NCBI GenBank assembly: GCA_003313425.1
Contig: NHZP01000097.1
Coordinates: 1-64,000, forward strand
Direction of reading: 5' to 3'
DNA: 64,000 bases
Source of the DNA: Pseudopyrenochaeta lycopersici
Taxonomy: Eukaryota; Ascomycota; Dothideomycetes; Pleosporales; Pseudopyrenochaetaceae
Shown: one piece after another, positions 21,443 through 31,245 of the stretch
Position numbering within the stretch: the first letter of the stretch is position 1
Layout: every line of letters begins with the position of its first letter
Made by a program: the position numbers and the translations under genes
Notes under the pieces: generated by a model
The model's database searches: none
Told to the model about the DNA's origin: nothing
What the model saw: the letters and a program-made list of their open reading frames with translations, nothing else

Positions 21443-21618
21443 TGTCAGAATTTAATGAATCTTTTTGGTCATGATCGTGGATCAGAATTTTATTGTATTT
21501 TCGTTGGTTCTGTTTTCTCTCCTTTTTAAACACAGACCTGATACATCGATGATACATAGGTGATACCGTCCACGATGCAGTATTCGTATACTTCAGTTTT
21601 TATGCCTCTTATCTGACA
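21443..21618 (-). repeat. 5' LTR of the copia element
   Basis: 176 bp, TGTCAG...CTGACA. It should contain the promoter for minus-strand transcription; I do not assign individual promoter elements. The gag ATG lies only 37 nt downstream of its inner end. Confidence 0.95.
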
Positions 21619-21623
21619 ATAGT

Positions 21624-22738
21624 ATACTTACTAGCGTCTTTAATAGTAAGGTTAAAGCACGTTTTCTTTTATTTTTCTTACTATCTTTAAGAGATTTAAC
21701 AATAAAGTACAAGAGTTTATAAAGGAACCTATATAATTATAAGGACTACTCCTCCTACAGAAATATAGCTTATACTACCTTCCCTTTATTCGTAAGGTAA
21801 TAATTTCTTTCTTTTCTTTCTTTTTTTATATATCTTTTCTTAGCTCTCTTCTCCTCCTACTAATAGTTCTACTTATAAAGAGAAGGAATAATAAGTAGGA
21901 TTTATAAGCTTAATAGGACTAAGCTTAAAGTAAGGGAGGTTTATACTGTTATATAGGGTACCTAGGTAATTAGGTAATAATAGGTTTCCTTTATTAGCAA
22001 AATTTAGTAATAAAACTTAGAGATGTAAGAGATCTTAATATTATGCACTACCCACCACGATAATTTACTTTAAAACTAAGATTTTGCGAAGTAGCTAGTG
22101 CATTAGCTATATTAATTTAATAAGATTTCAGACTATTTTACTTATTACTTTTAATTAGGCTCTATACTTACCTTCGTTTCTAGCAGACTGCTTAGGCAGG
22201 GCTGCTTCTGTTATTCACGCACATTTAATTCCAGCGTTACCTCTCATTAATAATAACAGAACTACGGGATTGTGCCGAACCACCTTGTTAACTCCACACT
22301 ATAAATTAACTATTATATAAGAGCTATCCTAAAGCTTAACTAAGGGGGGATAAGATCTAGTCCTAGTATATTAGTACTAACTTACTATTAAACTTACCTA
22401 AGAGGTAATAGCTTAAGTAACTACGTGTTAACTATAGAGAGGAGCTAAAGCGCTGTATAATCTACTATTATATAAGGTAGTTAACACGCATAGTTAAGAC
22501 AGTCTTAGTTAAAGTAACTTAATTTAAAAGGAAATAGATAAAATAGCAGATACCTCTTACCTTTAGGGGAGAGGTACTGCCTATATACATAAGCTAGAGC
22601 AGGCTAGTCCTGATCTAGTTATCTAGCTAGATAAAAGGTAAGAGGTAAGAGTTACCTTTCACCTGCGTCTAGTAACTTGGCAGGATCGTGACCTTTCACC
22701 TGCTTCTAGTAACCCGAAAGGATTGAACCCTGACACTA
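21624..22738. other. RIP-degraded repeat DNA between copia and MITE
   Basis: TA-rich sequence that continues the repeat into which copia inserted; the first ~30 codons extend the frame from 14,943-16,352. A direct repeat of about 20 bases (ACCTTTCACCTGC followed by TCTAGTAAC) occurs twice between 22,650 and 22,715. No gene supported. Confidence 0.5.
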
Positions 22739-23267
22739 CCACTGTTTTGAGTACACTACCACACACGTGACGTTAGCTCAAAAAATATCCTAAATGCCAC
22801 TGTTTCTTTCTGAATACCACTATTTCTATCCTAAATGCTACTGTTTTATTAGTGGGCTTTGCACCTCCCCTAGATACTCTTAGGTAGTAGACAAAGGAGA
22901 GTCTGTATTATAAAGTCGTTATTTTTAGTGTTAGGTAGTAGGACTTCTTGTTATTTGCGTTAGAACGCGTTAAGTCTTAAATCGCGTTAGACGCGTTTGG
23001 GCTATCGGCCGCCTAGCTTAATAGGGGCCAACCGCCTATAAACTAGGGAGCGACAGCCCATAAGTTAGGAGCAACCGCCCATAATCTGGGGGCAACCGAC
23101 CGTAAGTTAGGGGACAACCGCCTATAAGCTGGGGGTTAACCGCCTGTTGGCACGGGGCTGCTAAATTTTAGTGGGTCAGAATTAGTGGTATCTGGGATAG
23201 AAACAGTGGCATTTACGATATTTTTCGAGCTGACGTCACGCGTGTGGTAGTGTACTTAAAACAGTGG
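22739..23267. mobile_element. MITE, 529 bp, TA target duplication
   Basis: Terminal inverted repeats of about 85 bp start CCACTGTTTTGAG on the left. The right end is the near-complement (...CTTAAAACAGTGG). Differences are few and mostly transitions. The element is flanked by TA on both sides, as in Tc1/mariner-type elements. No transposase is encoded. The right TIR lies about 170 bp from the chitinase stop codon. The interior carries a tandem array annotated separately. Confidence 0.8.
22995..23152. repeat. tandem ~24-bp repeat array inside the MITE
   Basis: Six degenerate copies of a unit resembling GGGGCAACCGCCTATAAGCT. Variants differ mainly by transitions. Spacing is regular with no unique spacers, so this is a minisatellite and not a CRISPR-like array. 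Confidence 0.7.
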
Positions 23268-23436
23268 TAGATAGGAAATTTTTACGCCAAGCAGTAGTAT
23301 GGCGGAAATTTGCCGCTAGAAGAAAGTATCCAGCTGGGAAGGTACTTATTGATATTGCTGTATTCGAAATATATACAAAGAAGAATTGATACATATAGTT
23401 ATAAACTACATGTCCAATCTACATCCCGATAGTAGG

Positions 23437-26400
23437 CTAGACGCTATTCCGTAGGTTCGCCTTTGGATCGTACTTCTTGGTGTAGTCAAACAGAGGCTTC
23501 CTGTTGTTACTCGTAAACCACGGATCATAAGACAACAGCGCGAATCCCGGGTCCTTAGGAGTCTTGGCCTCGGGCCAGCAATCGTTCTCAAACAAGCCGT
23601 CATCTTTTATCGGCGTGTGACCCCAAGTATCGATCGTGAACTCCGGCCTGTGTGGCACTGTGATTGACGCTTGGGTAGTTGTTGCAAGAGGGTTCTTTTT
23701 GATCAGCTTGTCCGGAGCAGCCTTGACCTTGTTAGCGAATTCTGTGTCGCTGAGCTCCAGAAGCGCTGGAGTGAAGCACTGTCCCTTCCACAAGGTATTC
23801 GCGGCTCCACTATTCTGAGGTCCAGTAAGATAACGAATGGATTAACCTAAGTAAGGCTTACCAGCCGCGGGTGCGCTTCTAGCGTAAACCCATGCTGGAT
23901 GGGTGTTGTCCATGAGATAGATAGGCGGGAATTCGTCTGCCTGGCAAGTTCCCTTGAACTTTGGATTCTTGACGCCCTTCTTTTCCTTCTATAATCCGCC
24001 CTTGTGCTCGTTATACTAAGCTTTCGTTGCCTGAGGAGCGTTGGCGACCAAATTATCACGAATCTTACTGACAGTGGCGGCCGCAGGGGGACAGGTGAGC
24101 GTCTTCCAGGACGGGTTTTCTCGGATTGCCGAACTGTAATGATGACAGGCCTGTGGATACTCGGCTTTGCAATGTGCTTTTACGAGTAAACCCTTGGCTT
24201 TCGCATCGTACTCTATTGTCTTGACGACATACTCCACTGTTTTGGTCTGTTCCTTTTTGTTGTAGTTTATCAAGCGCAGTGTGTTCTTGGCTTGACCTAT
24301 TTGTAGGGTCTGCGTACCCTAAACTTGCACTTCTTCGGGTTGGATTTCGAGCTGCCGCCGTTGTTATTGTTGTTGTTGTTGAGGGACCGAGGTTTCGATT
24401 GATCTTTCGGTTTACCATCGTCACCTTTCTTGCTACTGCCTTTCTTGAAGTTCTTTGGTGCCGCAAAACTCGATACTCCATCGGCAACTTGACTCAGGAT
24501 GCCAAACACTTTCTTGATATCCTCTGGAACTAGATCTGTACCACCGCACGGGCTTAACCACTAGTTGAAAGCGCCCTTAGGATCTTCTTCTTCGGGATAG
24601 AGATATGCGGCCATTTGCGCGGCTGTTGTAGCCATGTCTGTTTACCCTTGTCAGCTGCATTCAGGGCATGCATCAAAATTTGTGGTGATCACATACCCAG
24701 ACCTGCGTCGAGAGCCTTGCCCACACCAGGGATGAACTGCGCGCCAAGGTCAAGTACAAGCTTGAGGGAGTTCATGATGATGTAACAGCCGACCTGTGAT
24801 GAGCTTGTCAGATTTGGTAAAGCTTTGTGGTCGAACTTTCACTTACCTGAGCAATCATCGGTAGTGCTTCAAGAACGGTGTCGGCGAGCTCATGGAGTAC
24901 CCAGTTATCGCACAAGCACCGCCCAGGAGTCATTGCGGGACCGCCCGGTGCCTGATACCAGGGAATCGTTTTCTGGCCGGGCCAGAATCCCATGCAACCA
25001 TAGTTCGTGGTTCGGTCTTCTTCTTGAGCGGCTTCAATCTTGTCCTTGCAGACCTTCTTACAGGCTTCCATCTCGTGTGCCCGGTTGCTGCCGTCTTTAT
25101 AGATCATGCATCTCGCCTGGTTTTCCAGGACAATTTCAGTACGGTTCATCATGCCCTCTACATCTCCAACCTCGACTATGCCGTCATCAATCTCTTGTAT
25201 GTTCTTGATGCAGATATCATCCGGGCAGTAACGGTACTGGCAAGCCCACTTGTAGAGGCGGGTCAGGTCGACGTTGCTCGGATCGTATGCCGTAACGTCG
25301 ATACCAGTTTGTTTCAGTGGCAGTGTCTCTATCACATCTTCGTCGACGCACTCGCAAAGACTCTCTAGACAGAATCCGTACATGCAGGAGAATGCACAGA
25401 GAGAGCCCGAGTCTAGCGACAGGTCGTCTCCCCAGACGCATCCGACATCGCCTTTTGGCCTTTCAAGGGACTCGTCGTCATATTCGTTGTTCGTGAAACT
25501 TTGAAGGTCAACAGCCCAGTCGATACTTCCTGCGAAGTTCCGCTTCTTCTATTCTTCGCGACGTGTGTTCTTCGTCTCGTCGGTCATGTAGCTTATGTAG
25601 TCCCATAAGCAGAGTCAGTGTCATTTTTCTTGCTGAGTAGAACTGGGATGGACGAACCATTGTAAATAACTATGTCTGAGTTCGACTTCTGATCGTAAAA
25701 CATCCTCACTCCTTGGGCGTTCATGATCAGTTCGCCAATCTCTGCGTACGCTAGATAGCCACCCGTTTTTGTGCAGCGGCCAGGTGCGGCGTCAGATTGT
25801 GTTCGTGTGCCCGTGAAGTCGCATGTCGGGCCCCAGCAACCGTCTTTTGCCATGTGGAAGGACCGGCCGTAGCTAGCCTCACCAACGAAGATCTTGTTGT
25901 TGGCAACTCCGGCCTTAGTGACTAACAATCGTTAGCGGACATGCAGGTGCAGGTGCTGTTGTGGTTCAGAAGAGACTTACTCATGGCGAGAGAGTTCATT
26001 GTTTCTGTCAGGTTCACTAGTGGTTGGACGTGTCAGCGAAGGAATGTAAGGGTACTGGAAAAATTTCTTACCAAGACTACGAATGCATTTTCCAGAAGGA
26101 CACATGTCATAGGCGTTCGGATTGCCGTAATCCCACTGACTGTGGAGATCGTAGGTTATGTAGACGATGTAATTGATGGAAGCAGCGATTCGATCGATTG
26201 GGAATGCTTTGAGGTAATAGTAAGACGCTGGTGCTGCGATAGACACAGACTTGTCCTTGCCTAAGGCCTTCTTCAGCACGATAAGGAATTTAAGGTAGTC
26301 GAGGCCATTAGTAGTCTTGCCTATGTGCTGACCACCAACTATAATATCGGGGGCTCCGGGGTATTCCCAATCGATATCGATCCCGTCAATGCCTTCGTCT

Positions 26401-28204
26401 TGCACGAATTTGGCGAGATTTGCAGCAAAGGTGTCGTGGTTGTTGATAATGGCCTCTCGAATGATGTTGTAAGTTGCAGGCTCGGTCGAGTAAGCCCAGC
26501 TACCTAACGACAGGATGCGCTTCATGTTGGGCAATTTTTTGAAGTCCTCCCACTGCTTTGTAGAGTCATTGACGACGGGCTTCCAAGTGTTGGGGTCGAT
26601 GTCGCCGAAAGCCTAGTGCATGTGTGTGTAGGAGCCATCGGTGTTTGCGTTCTTGGCCTTCATGTGCAGGCATTCACGCCCGAAATTGTAAGACTCGTAG
26701 TATCCTATGCGCTGGAATGCTGCTGGTGCACCAGAGTTTTGCTTAATCTCGTTGCCGCAGCTAGCAACACAGGTGTTTTGGAAGTCCTTCAACTTGGTCC
26801 CTGGGCTACTACCTTCGGGCGCATGGATGTCGCAATGAGCCGGGAAAACACCACAAAAGCCCCAATTACTACAGCAAGCCTTTAAGGGACAGGGATTGAG
26901 TGAGGTAAGAGAAACAGATTTGTCTGTTGGTTTCTTGGTTCCGGGGACGAGAGGCCCACATTCGGCGCCTTGTTGGGGAGGGGCAATGGAGGTGTGCCGT
27001 CGCTGACGCACATGTTGTATCCAATTAGCATCTCTTTGCACTCGGTCCAGGCCCATGTCTTGCCCTTGTTCCACTTTTCCAAGTCGTCGACGCTGACGCC
27101 GTACTTCACAGCGAGTGTGCTGCACAGATCGCCGCCGACGATAAGATGAGCAGCACAAGTGCCGTCGGCTGATGGTTGTGGCGCAGCACGCTTCTCCTTG
27201 TGGCTGTGGCCAGTGTCTCGTCCGTTGAAGCCGTGACGAGGCCTCAATGGTAGGGTGGTTGAAGCATGGCCATCAACAGTGCTGTTCGCAACACCTGTGC
27301 CATTGAGTCCGGTAGCGACCTCACGCACCGTCACTCCCGCCAAAGTGTCGACTCCTCCCTGCGTCGCGCATTTTCCTCGACTCAAGTCCCGCGCCAATTT
27401 TTGCAACCCAACAAGATCGCCCGTGGTATCGACTGCTACACCGAAGCTGCGCTCGCCTGAGCGACCCTGACCACAGAGTTGGGCTACCGTGCGGGAAGCA
27501 ACTGTGGTTTTGGATGACATACGGTCCCTCATAGCCTGCAAAGCGGAGGTCACAGTGCCCTTGCCGATTGCTTGTCCAACATAAACTGCTCCAACAGTTT
27601 GCTGATGATAGGCAAAAATGAATGATTCATCGCAGTTGTCTTTCGCAGCAGAGTATCTGCTCATGCCGTCCAGTACACCATCAATGTCGCCGGAGTTACT
27701 GCTTGAGCCATTGCTACGACCATTACCAGTGACTATCTGGACCTGGTCCTTAGTTTCGATACCCTCCGCTGTGCAAGCTGGGGCAGACTCGAGGCTTGGA
27801 AGATAGAGTTTCTCATCCTTCTTGGGGTTCTCGACCGTCGGCAGTCCAGGACTGATAGTAGCATTGTTGCCATTGGAAGATCCCAGAGAGCAACTTCGTA
27901 TCAAGATAGTGGAGTCGGATTTATCCAATGGCTGTGTGATTCAAAACTGCAAAAGCATTGTCTCGTTGCAGCGTTTGAGTCTCTCCACGGAGAAGTAGGA
28001 GACCCAGCTGTTCGTGTTGGTCAGGTCCTCGCATTCCAGTGGACAGTCGTGCAGATCTGGGTAATAGGTTGCCATATCGGCGATGGGTGAGGCATCGTCG
28101 TCTGTCACAGGCTCAACAGCCTGTGTGCCATCGGGATTGATGGCAGAGCGTACGACGCTCGCACCCCACAAAAGAGACAAGAAAATTGACCTCATACTGC
28201 CCAA
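23437..28204 (-). pseudogene. large GH18 chitinase with LysM and chitin-binding domains, inactivated
   Basis: Signal peptide (MRSIFLSLLWGASVVRS), an N-terminal region, one LysM (near 27,150-27,010), a Cys-rich chitin-binding type 1 domain (CCSNWGFCG near 26,850) and a GH18 domain with catalytic DGIDIDWEYP (near 26,390-26,362, acid residue intact). A long Cys-rich C-terminal part completes the layout of fungal subgroup C chitinases, which remodel or attack chitin walls. Introns with canonical ends: 26005-26071, 25922-25980, 24794-24846, 24638-24696; one junction near 25,590-25,650 is unclear. In-frame stops: TGA 27941-27943; TAG 26613-26615, 25549-25551, 24561-24563, 24016-24018, 23989-23991; TAA 23842-23844. 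Frameshifts lie near 26,985-27,000 and 24,320-24,340. Most TAGs stand where the family has Trp, the change RIP produces. It cannot make a full product as read. Confidence 0.85.
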
Positions 28205-29014
28205 GACTCAGGTACTAAACGAATGAAATGAGAAATGATCTTGTGTTCTCATCTTGGAGGAACATATCTCGCTCTTAACCTCCACGCCCCATGGCTTATC
28301 CATAGCATGTTCATGTCAATTTCAATCGCCGAGCCTCGCGGCTCATCCAGAACAGCTCCATATCAAATGAACCGTCTGAGTAAGATGGTCATTGCATTTG
28401 CATCTCGACCCACATCTGCAGGCGTTGATTTTCTGGATCGTAGGGCGGGATGTCTGCCTAGCTCTGATTGGTGCTTAAACGCGCTCCTCGAACGGATGGG
28501 GCCTGGCGATCCTAGGGGTTGCCGGATGAAAGGCTGCATTTGGCAGCTGGGACATATGCGCCCGTCGGCGGCAAATGTGGAGCAGCGGTTCGGACGTCTT
28601 GACTCAGACGTTTCCCGATTTCGCATAGTGCAGCGGCGATAAAGGCGATGCAGGCGCATCCAGGGCGGGCGACTCGACCCGCGGGCGCAAAGACACCACA
28701 GCAGCCAGTACCTGCGGCACGGTGGTAGGGTCCTCGCTGCTAAGCAAAGCGCGGCACTCCGTGCCGTGTGCCTGCCAAGCTTCGCCCTGGAGCCGCCGTC
28801 GCCACGACCAACTGCCGCTACTTTATCCCTGGACCAAGGCCCGTCGAAAACTAAAGCGGCATGGGCATGCGGTATATTGTGTATTTAAGGCGTGCCTACC
28901 TATTTCAAGGGCATGCAGGAGTATGTGCAAATCCATCCCTCACCATAATCGCTACTTTGCAAATTTTGACCTTCATCGGCCCGCACCGCCCGTGTCACGA
29001 ATCCTTCCAACAAC
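28205..29014. promoter_or_regulatory. intergenic region between divergent genes
   Basis: Normal-composition DNA holding the presumed promoters of the minus-strand chitinase and the plus-strand gene at 29015. A TATA-like stretch (GTATATTGTGTATTTAAGG) lies at about 28,870-28,890, roughly 130 bp before the ATG at 29015. Nothing else recognised. Confidence 0.45.
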
Positions 29015-29824
29015 ATGCCAGAACTCGATGAGGTTAGCTACTCGGAGAGTGCTGCGGTCACTGCTATCAGTGACTTCTACAAATTTCTCACCAAGATGTA
29101 TCTGGATGAGGAGACCGTGGAGTGGCCGCCCGAAGGAGGATGGCCCACTTTAACTGAGAATGCTTTCGGAAGCATGGAGAAATCAGACCGAGTCATTTCT
29201 CTACTGCGTCAACTTCCTTACATGCAGGACGACTCGGATGGAGAGCAGCGTCCGCAGGGTCTTCCCGAGGCACCGTTTTGGAACTGGAAGGACAACGTAA
29301 AGGACGATGAGCCTCTGGATCCCAAGGCAGTCAAGGAGGTCAAGATTCTCACGGAGGATTTCCTGTGTGATATCACCACACCAGACCTCGTGGGATTGTT
29401 GGAGGGTGGCAAAGACGAAAACACTATCATCCTACTCGACACCAAATATGGAATTGCCTATTGGCCAGAGTGTCCCGATGAGATTAAAGAGGAGACAGAC
29501 CAGGAACAGGTCCAGGACGACTCCGAAGCTTGGGACTCTCAGGAGGAGGCCGACTGGCGTTGCGATGCGCCGGCTTGGACTATCCCGGACTTCTTCGCAA
29601 TGCTCCGGGAGCAATTTGAGCAGCTTCGGTTCATACCAGTCAATTCCAGGCAGGTGATCAACACGTGGTCTGGACACTCAGACGATGGTGAGATGGAGGA
29701 AATGCTGCAGGGAATTTACCGGGAGCATGGATGGCCTGATCTTGAGAACTACAGAAAAGAGGAGTGCATCGAGACCGTGAAGGAAGCCTTGGCAGAGCAA
29801 TACCCTGACTTTGAACTGTATTAG
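29015..29824 (+). CDS. hypothetical acidic protein, 269 aa
   Basis: Uninterrupted frame with codon use unlike the RIP-hit surroundings. The ATG at 29015 has A at -3. The product is rich in Asp/Glu and Trp (WPPEGGWP at about 40-47, FWNWKD at about 89-94, REHGWPDLENY near the C-terminus), with no signal peptide or membrane span. That suggests a soluble cytosolic or nuclear protein. It resembles, from memory, uncharacterised Pezizomycotina proteins of similar length, but I can name no domain or activity. It is the first intact host gene after the chitinase relic and is transcribed divergently from it. Confidence 0.75.
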   Translation: MPELDEVSYSESAAVTAISDFYKFLTKMYLDEETVEWPPEGGWPTLTENAFGSMEKSDRVISLLRQLPYMQDDSDGEQRPQGLPEAPFWNWKDNVKDDEPLDPKAVKEVKILTEDFLCDITTPDLVGLLEGGKDENTIILLDTKYGIAYWPECPDEIKEETDQEQVQDDSEAWDSQEEADWRCDAPAWTIPDFFAMLREQFEQLRFIPVNSRQVINTWSGHSDDGEMEEMLQGIYREHGWPDLENYRKEECIETVKEALAEQYPDFELY

Positions 29825-30167
29825 GACTTAGGCTACAACCGAATCCAGATCCTGATTTAATTCGCCCGAGCTAGACGATCATTTTGTTGATGTATGCGGG
29901 ATAATCTCAAATGGGATAGATCTGAAGGGAATCTTTCCCTCGATGTTTTAGTGTCGCCTGGGTAGTATAATCTAGAATAGCGGCAAAGCATAGAGTGGCG
30001 CGCCCTGCCGCAACGGTCAAGCTAGCAAAACAAGCTAGCATCGGTATTTCGTCTGATGCAGCGCTACAGATTATTAAGAAACTTCCCATCCGGCGTGCTC
30101 ACGTTACAGTTCCTCTGTCCCACCTTTGTGTTTTGCGGCTTTACTCCATTACTCTCCAATACCCACA
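29825..30167. other. intergenic region
   Basis: About 340 bp of 3' flank of the hypothetical gene and 5' flank of the next gene. No feature recognised beyond presumed promoter function. Confidence 0.4.
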
Positions 30168-30470
30168 ATGCACGTCATTCAGACTACAGCCCTCGTCCTG
30201 TCGGCCACTGCAACAGTGACACCAGCTCACCAGACACTCTTACCTCGAGATGTTCCCACAATCACCCGCGACCCATGGGAGTGTGCTACTGTGAATGCGT
30301 CACAATACTTCGACGTTCCAAAACCTACCAGAACAGTCTTGACAGCTTTACTCTCTTACGCCGACAAGCTGTATGAGGGCTGTGTTCCCATTCCGGACCC
30401 TTCCGGCAACAGAGATCCAGCATGCCCGTTTCCTGATGCCTCGAAGTGGTGTGCTTTCACAAACACATAG
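30168..30470 (+). CDS. small secreted protein, 100 aa, possibly truncated
   Basis: The ATG at 30168 (context CACAATGC) opens a 100-codon frame; upstream in-frame starts would be non-ATG. The first ~20 residues (MHVIQTTALVLSATATVTPA) form a plausible signal peptide. The mature part carries DPWECA, a YFDVPKPT block and four cysteines. From memory these features resemble a family of fungal secreted proteins of about 150-200 aa with DPW...C and a central Asp-Val-Pro-Lys/Arg-Pro motif. The frame ends at TAG soon after KWCAFTNT, where such proteins usually continue. The gene may thus be 3'-truncated, possibly by a CAG-to-TAG change. Function unknown. Confidence 0.55.
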   Translation: MHVIQTTALVLSATATVTPAHQTLLPRDVPTITRDPWECATVNASQYFDVPKPTRTVLTALLSYADKLYEGCVPIPDPSGNRDPACPFPDASKWCAFTNT

Positions 30471-31245
30471 GCAGGGTGAGCCTTGTCTCCATATAAGAGG
30501 TATTTCAAGGGACGACATGGTCCAGGGTTGCGTTGTTCGGAGGCGCTGAAGAGAGCTGTCCTGTGTGCTGAGAGGTTAGGTGTTGCCTCATGTGTGTAAG
30601 CCCACGATGAGCCCGTGTAGACAGTGGCCGTGAATCCTTGCTTGTAGCTACACAGGGATACTGCGCATTGTTGCTTCATAACTGAGGAGGGATCGATGAT
30701 CTCCTATGTGACAAGGCGAAGTCCATGTGGCGGACTGTCTCGTTGTCACAATAAAGAGAATAGGTCATGTCGTAGGACTGGTAGGGGCTGATCGACCTGT
30801 TTCTCTTGTTACCTAAAAGATTCCTAAGCATCTCAGGGGCTATATGTCATGCAGCCCAAGCGGCTGAGCCCCTCGCTCATGTTCGGCGACTACAACTCCC
30901 GCTACATGCTCTGCGTTTCGAAGACGTTATAATCCCGCGGTCTTAGAATAAGAGGGCAGTAAGTAATGGCCTCCGATAGTAATACTATATGCTGGATTGC
31001 GCAGATGGACTGTTCTAGGAGAAAATAGCCCACTAATACGAACAATTATCTTTGATTATTCTTAACCCTGCTCCAGATACTGCGCCTCGTATATTCGCAA
31101 TACACCTACACATGTGCGCTTACCCGAATTCACCGCGGCATGGCATCTCTTAAATAGACGCCTTTCTTTCCCATACAAAACCTTCTACTTATCTATTTAC
31201 AACTCCCACAAAGACCAAATTTGTTTAACATTACCTGCTGTTAAC
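30471..31245. other. transition from gene region to RIP-hit block
   Basis: The left part has normal composition. A minus-strand open frame overlaps 30,356-30,679, but it is partly antisense to the secreted protein gene and has no recognisable domain. From about 30,940 the sequence becomes TA-rich. No gene supported. Confidence 0.4.

Larger units (their letters stand above)
16358..21618 (-). mobile_element. complete Ty1/copia LTR retrotransposon, 5,261 bp
   Basis: Two 176-bp LTRs that read identical, each bounded by TGTCAG...CTGACA, enclose gag and pol on the minus strand. The direct 5-bp repeat ATAGT at 16353-16357 and 21619-21623 is the target duplication. A purine-rich tract (minus strand GAGGGGGTG, 16534-16543) abuts the 3' LTR, and a primer-binding site abuts the 5' LTR. 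Domain order protease-integrase-RT-RNase H identifies the copia superfamily. Unlike everything around it, the element shows no RIP signature and its frames are intact apart from one in-frame UGA between gag and pol. Identical LTRs imply a very recent insertion. It is probably transposition-competent; this is inferred. Confidence 0.95.

Noticed and set aside
22995..23152. CRISPR-like regularly spaced repeats
   Set aside because: Units are contiguous and degenerate with no unique spacers, inside a MITE of a eukaryote. It is a minisatellite.
23815..23861. Candidate 47-nt intron in the chitinase (GTAAGC ... CTCAG)
   Set aside because: Translating straight through gives the expected family sequence with a single TAA at a Gln position, so the stretch is exon with a nonsense codon.
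30356..30679. 107-codon minus-strand open frame
   Set aside because: Partly antisense to the small secreted protein gene and without any recognisable domain or intron signals.
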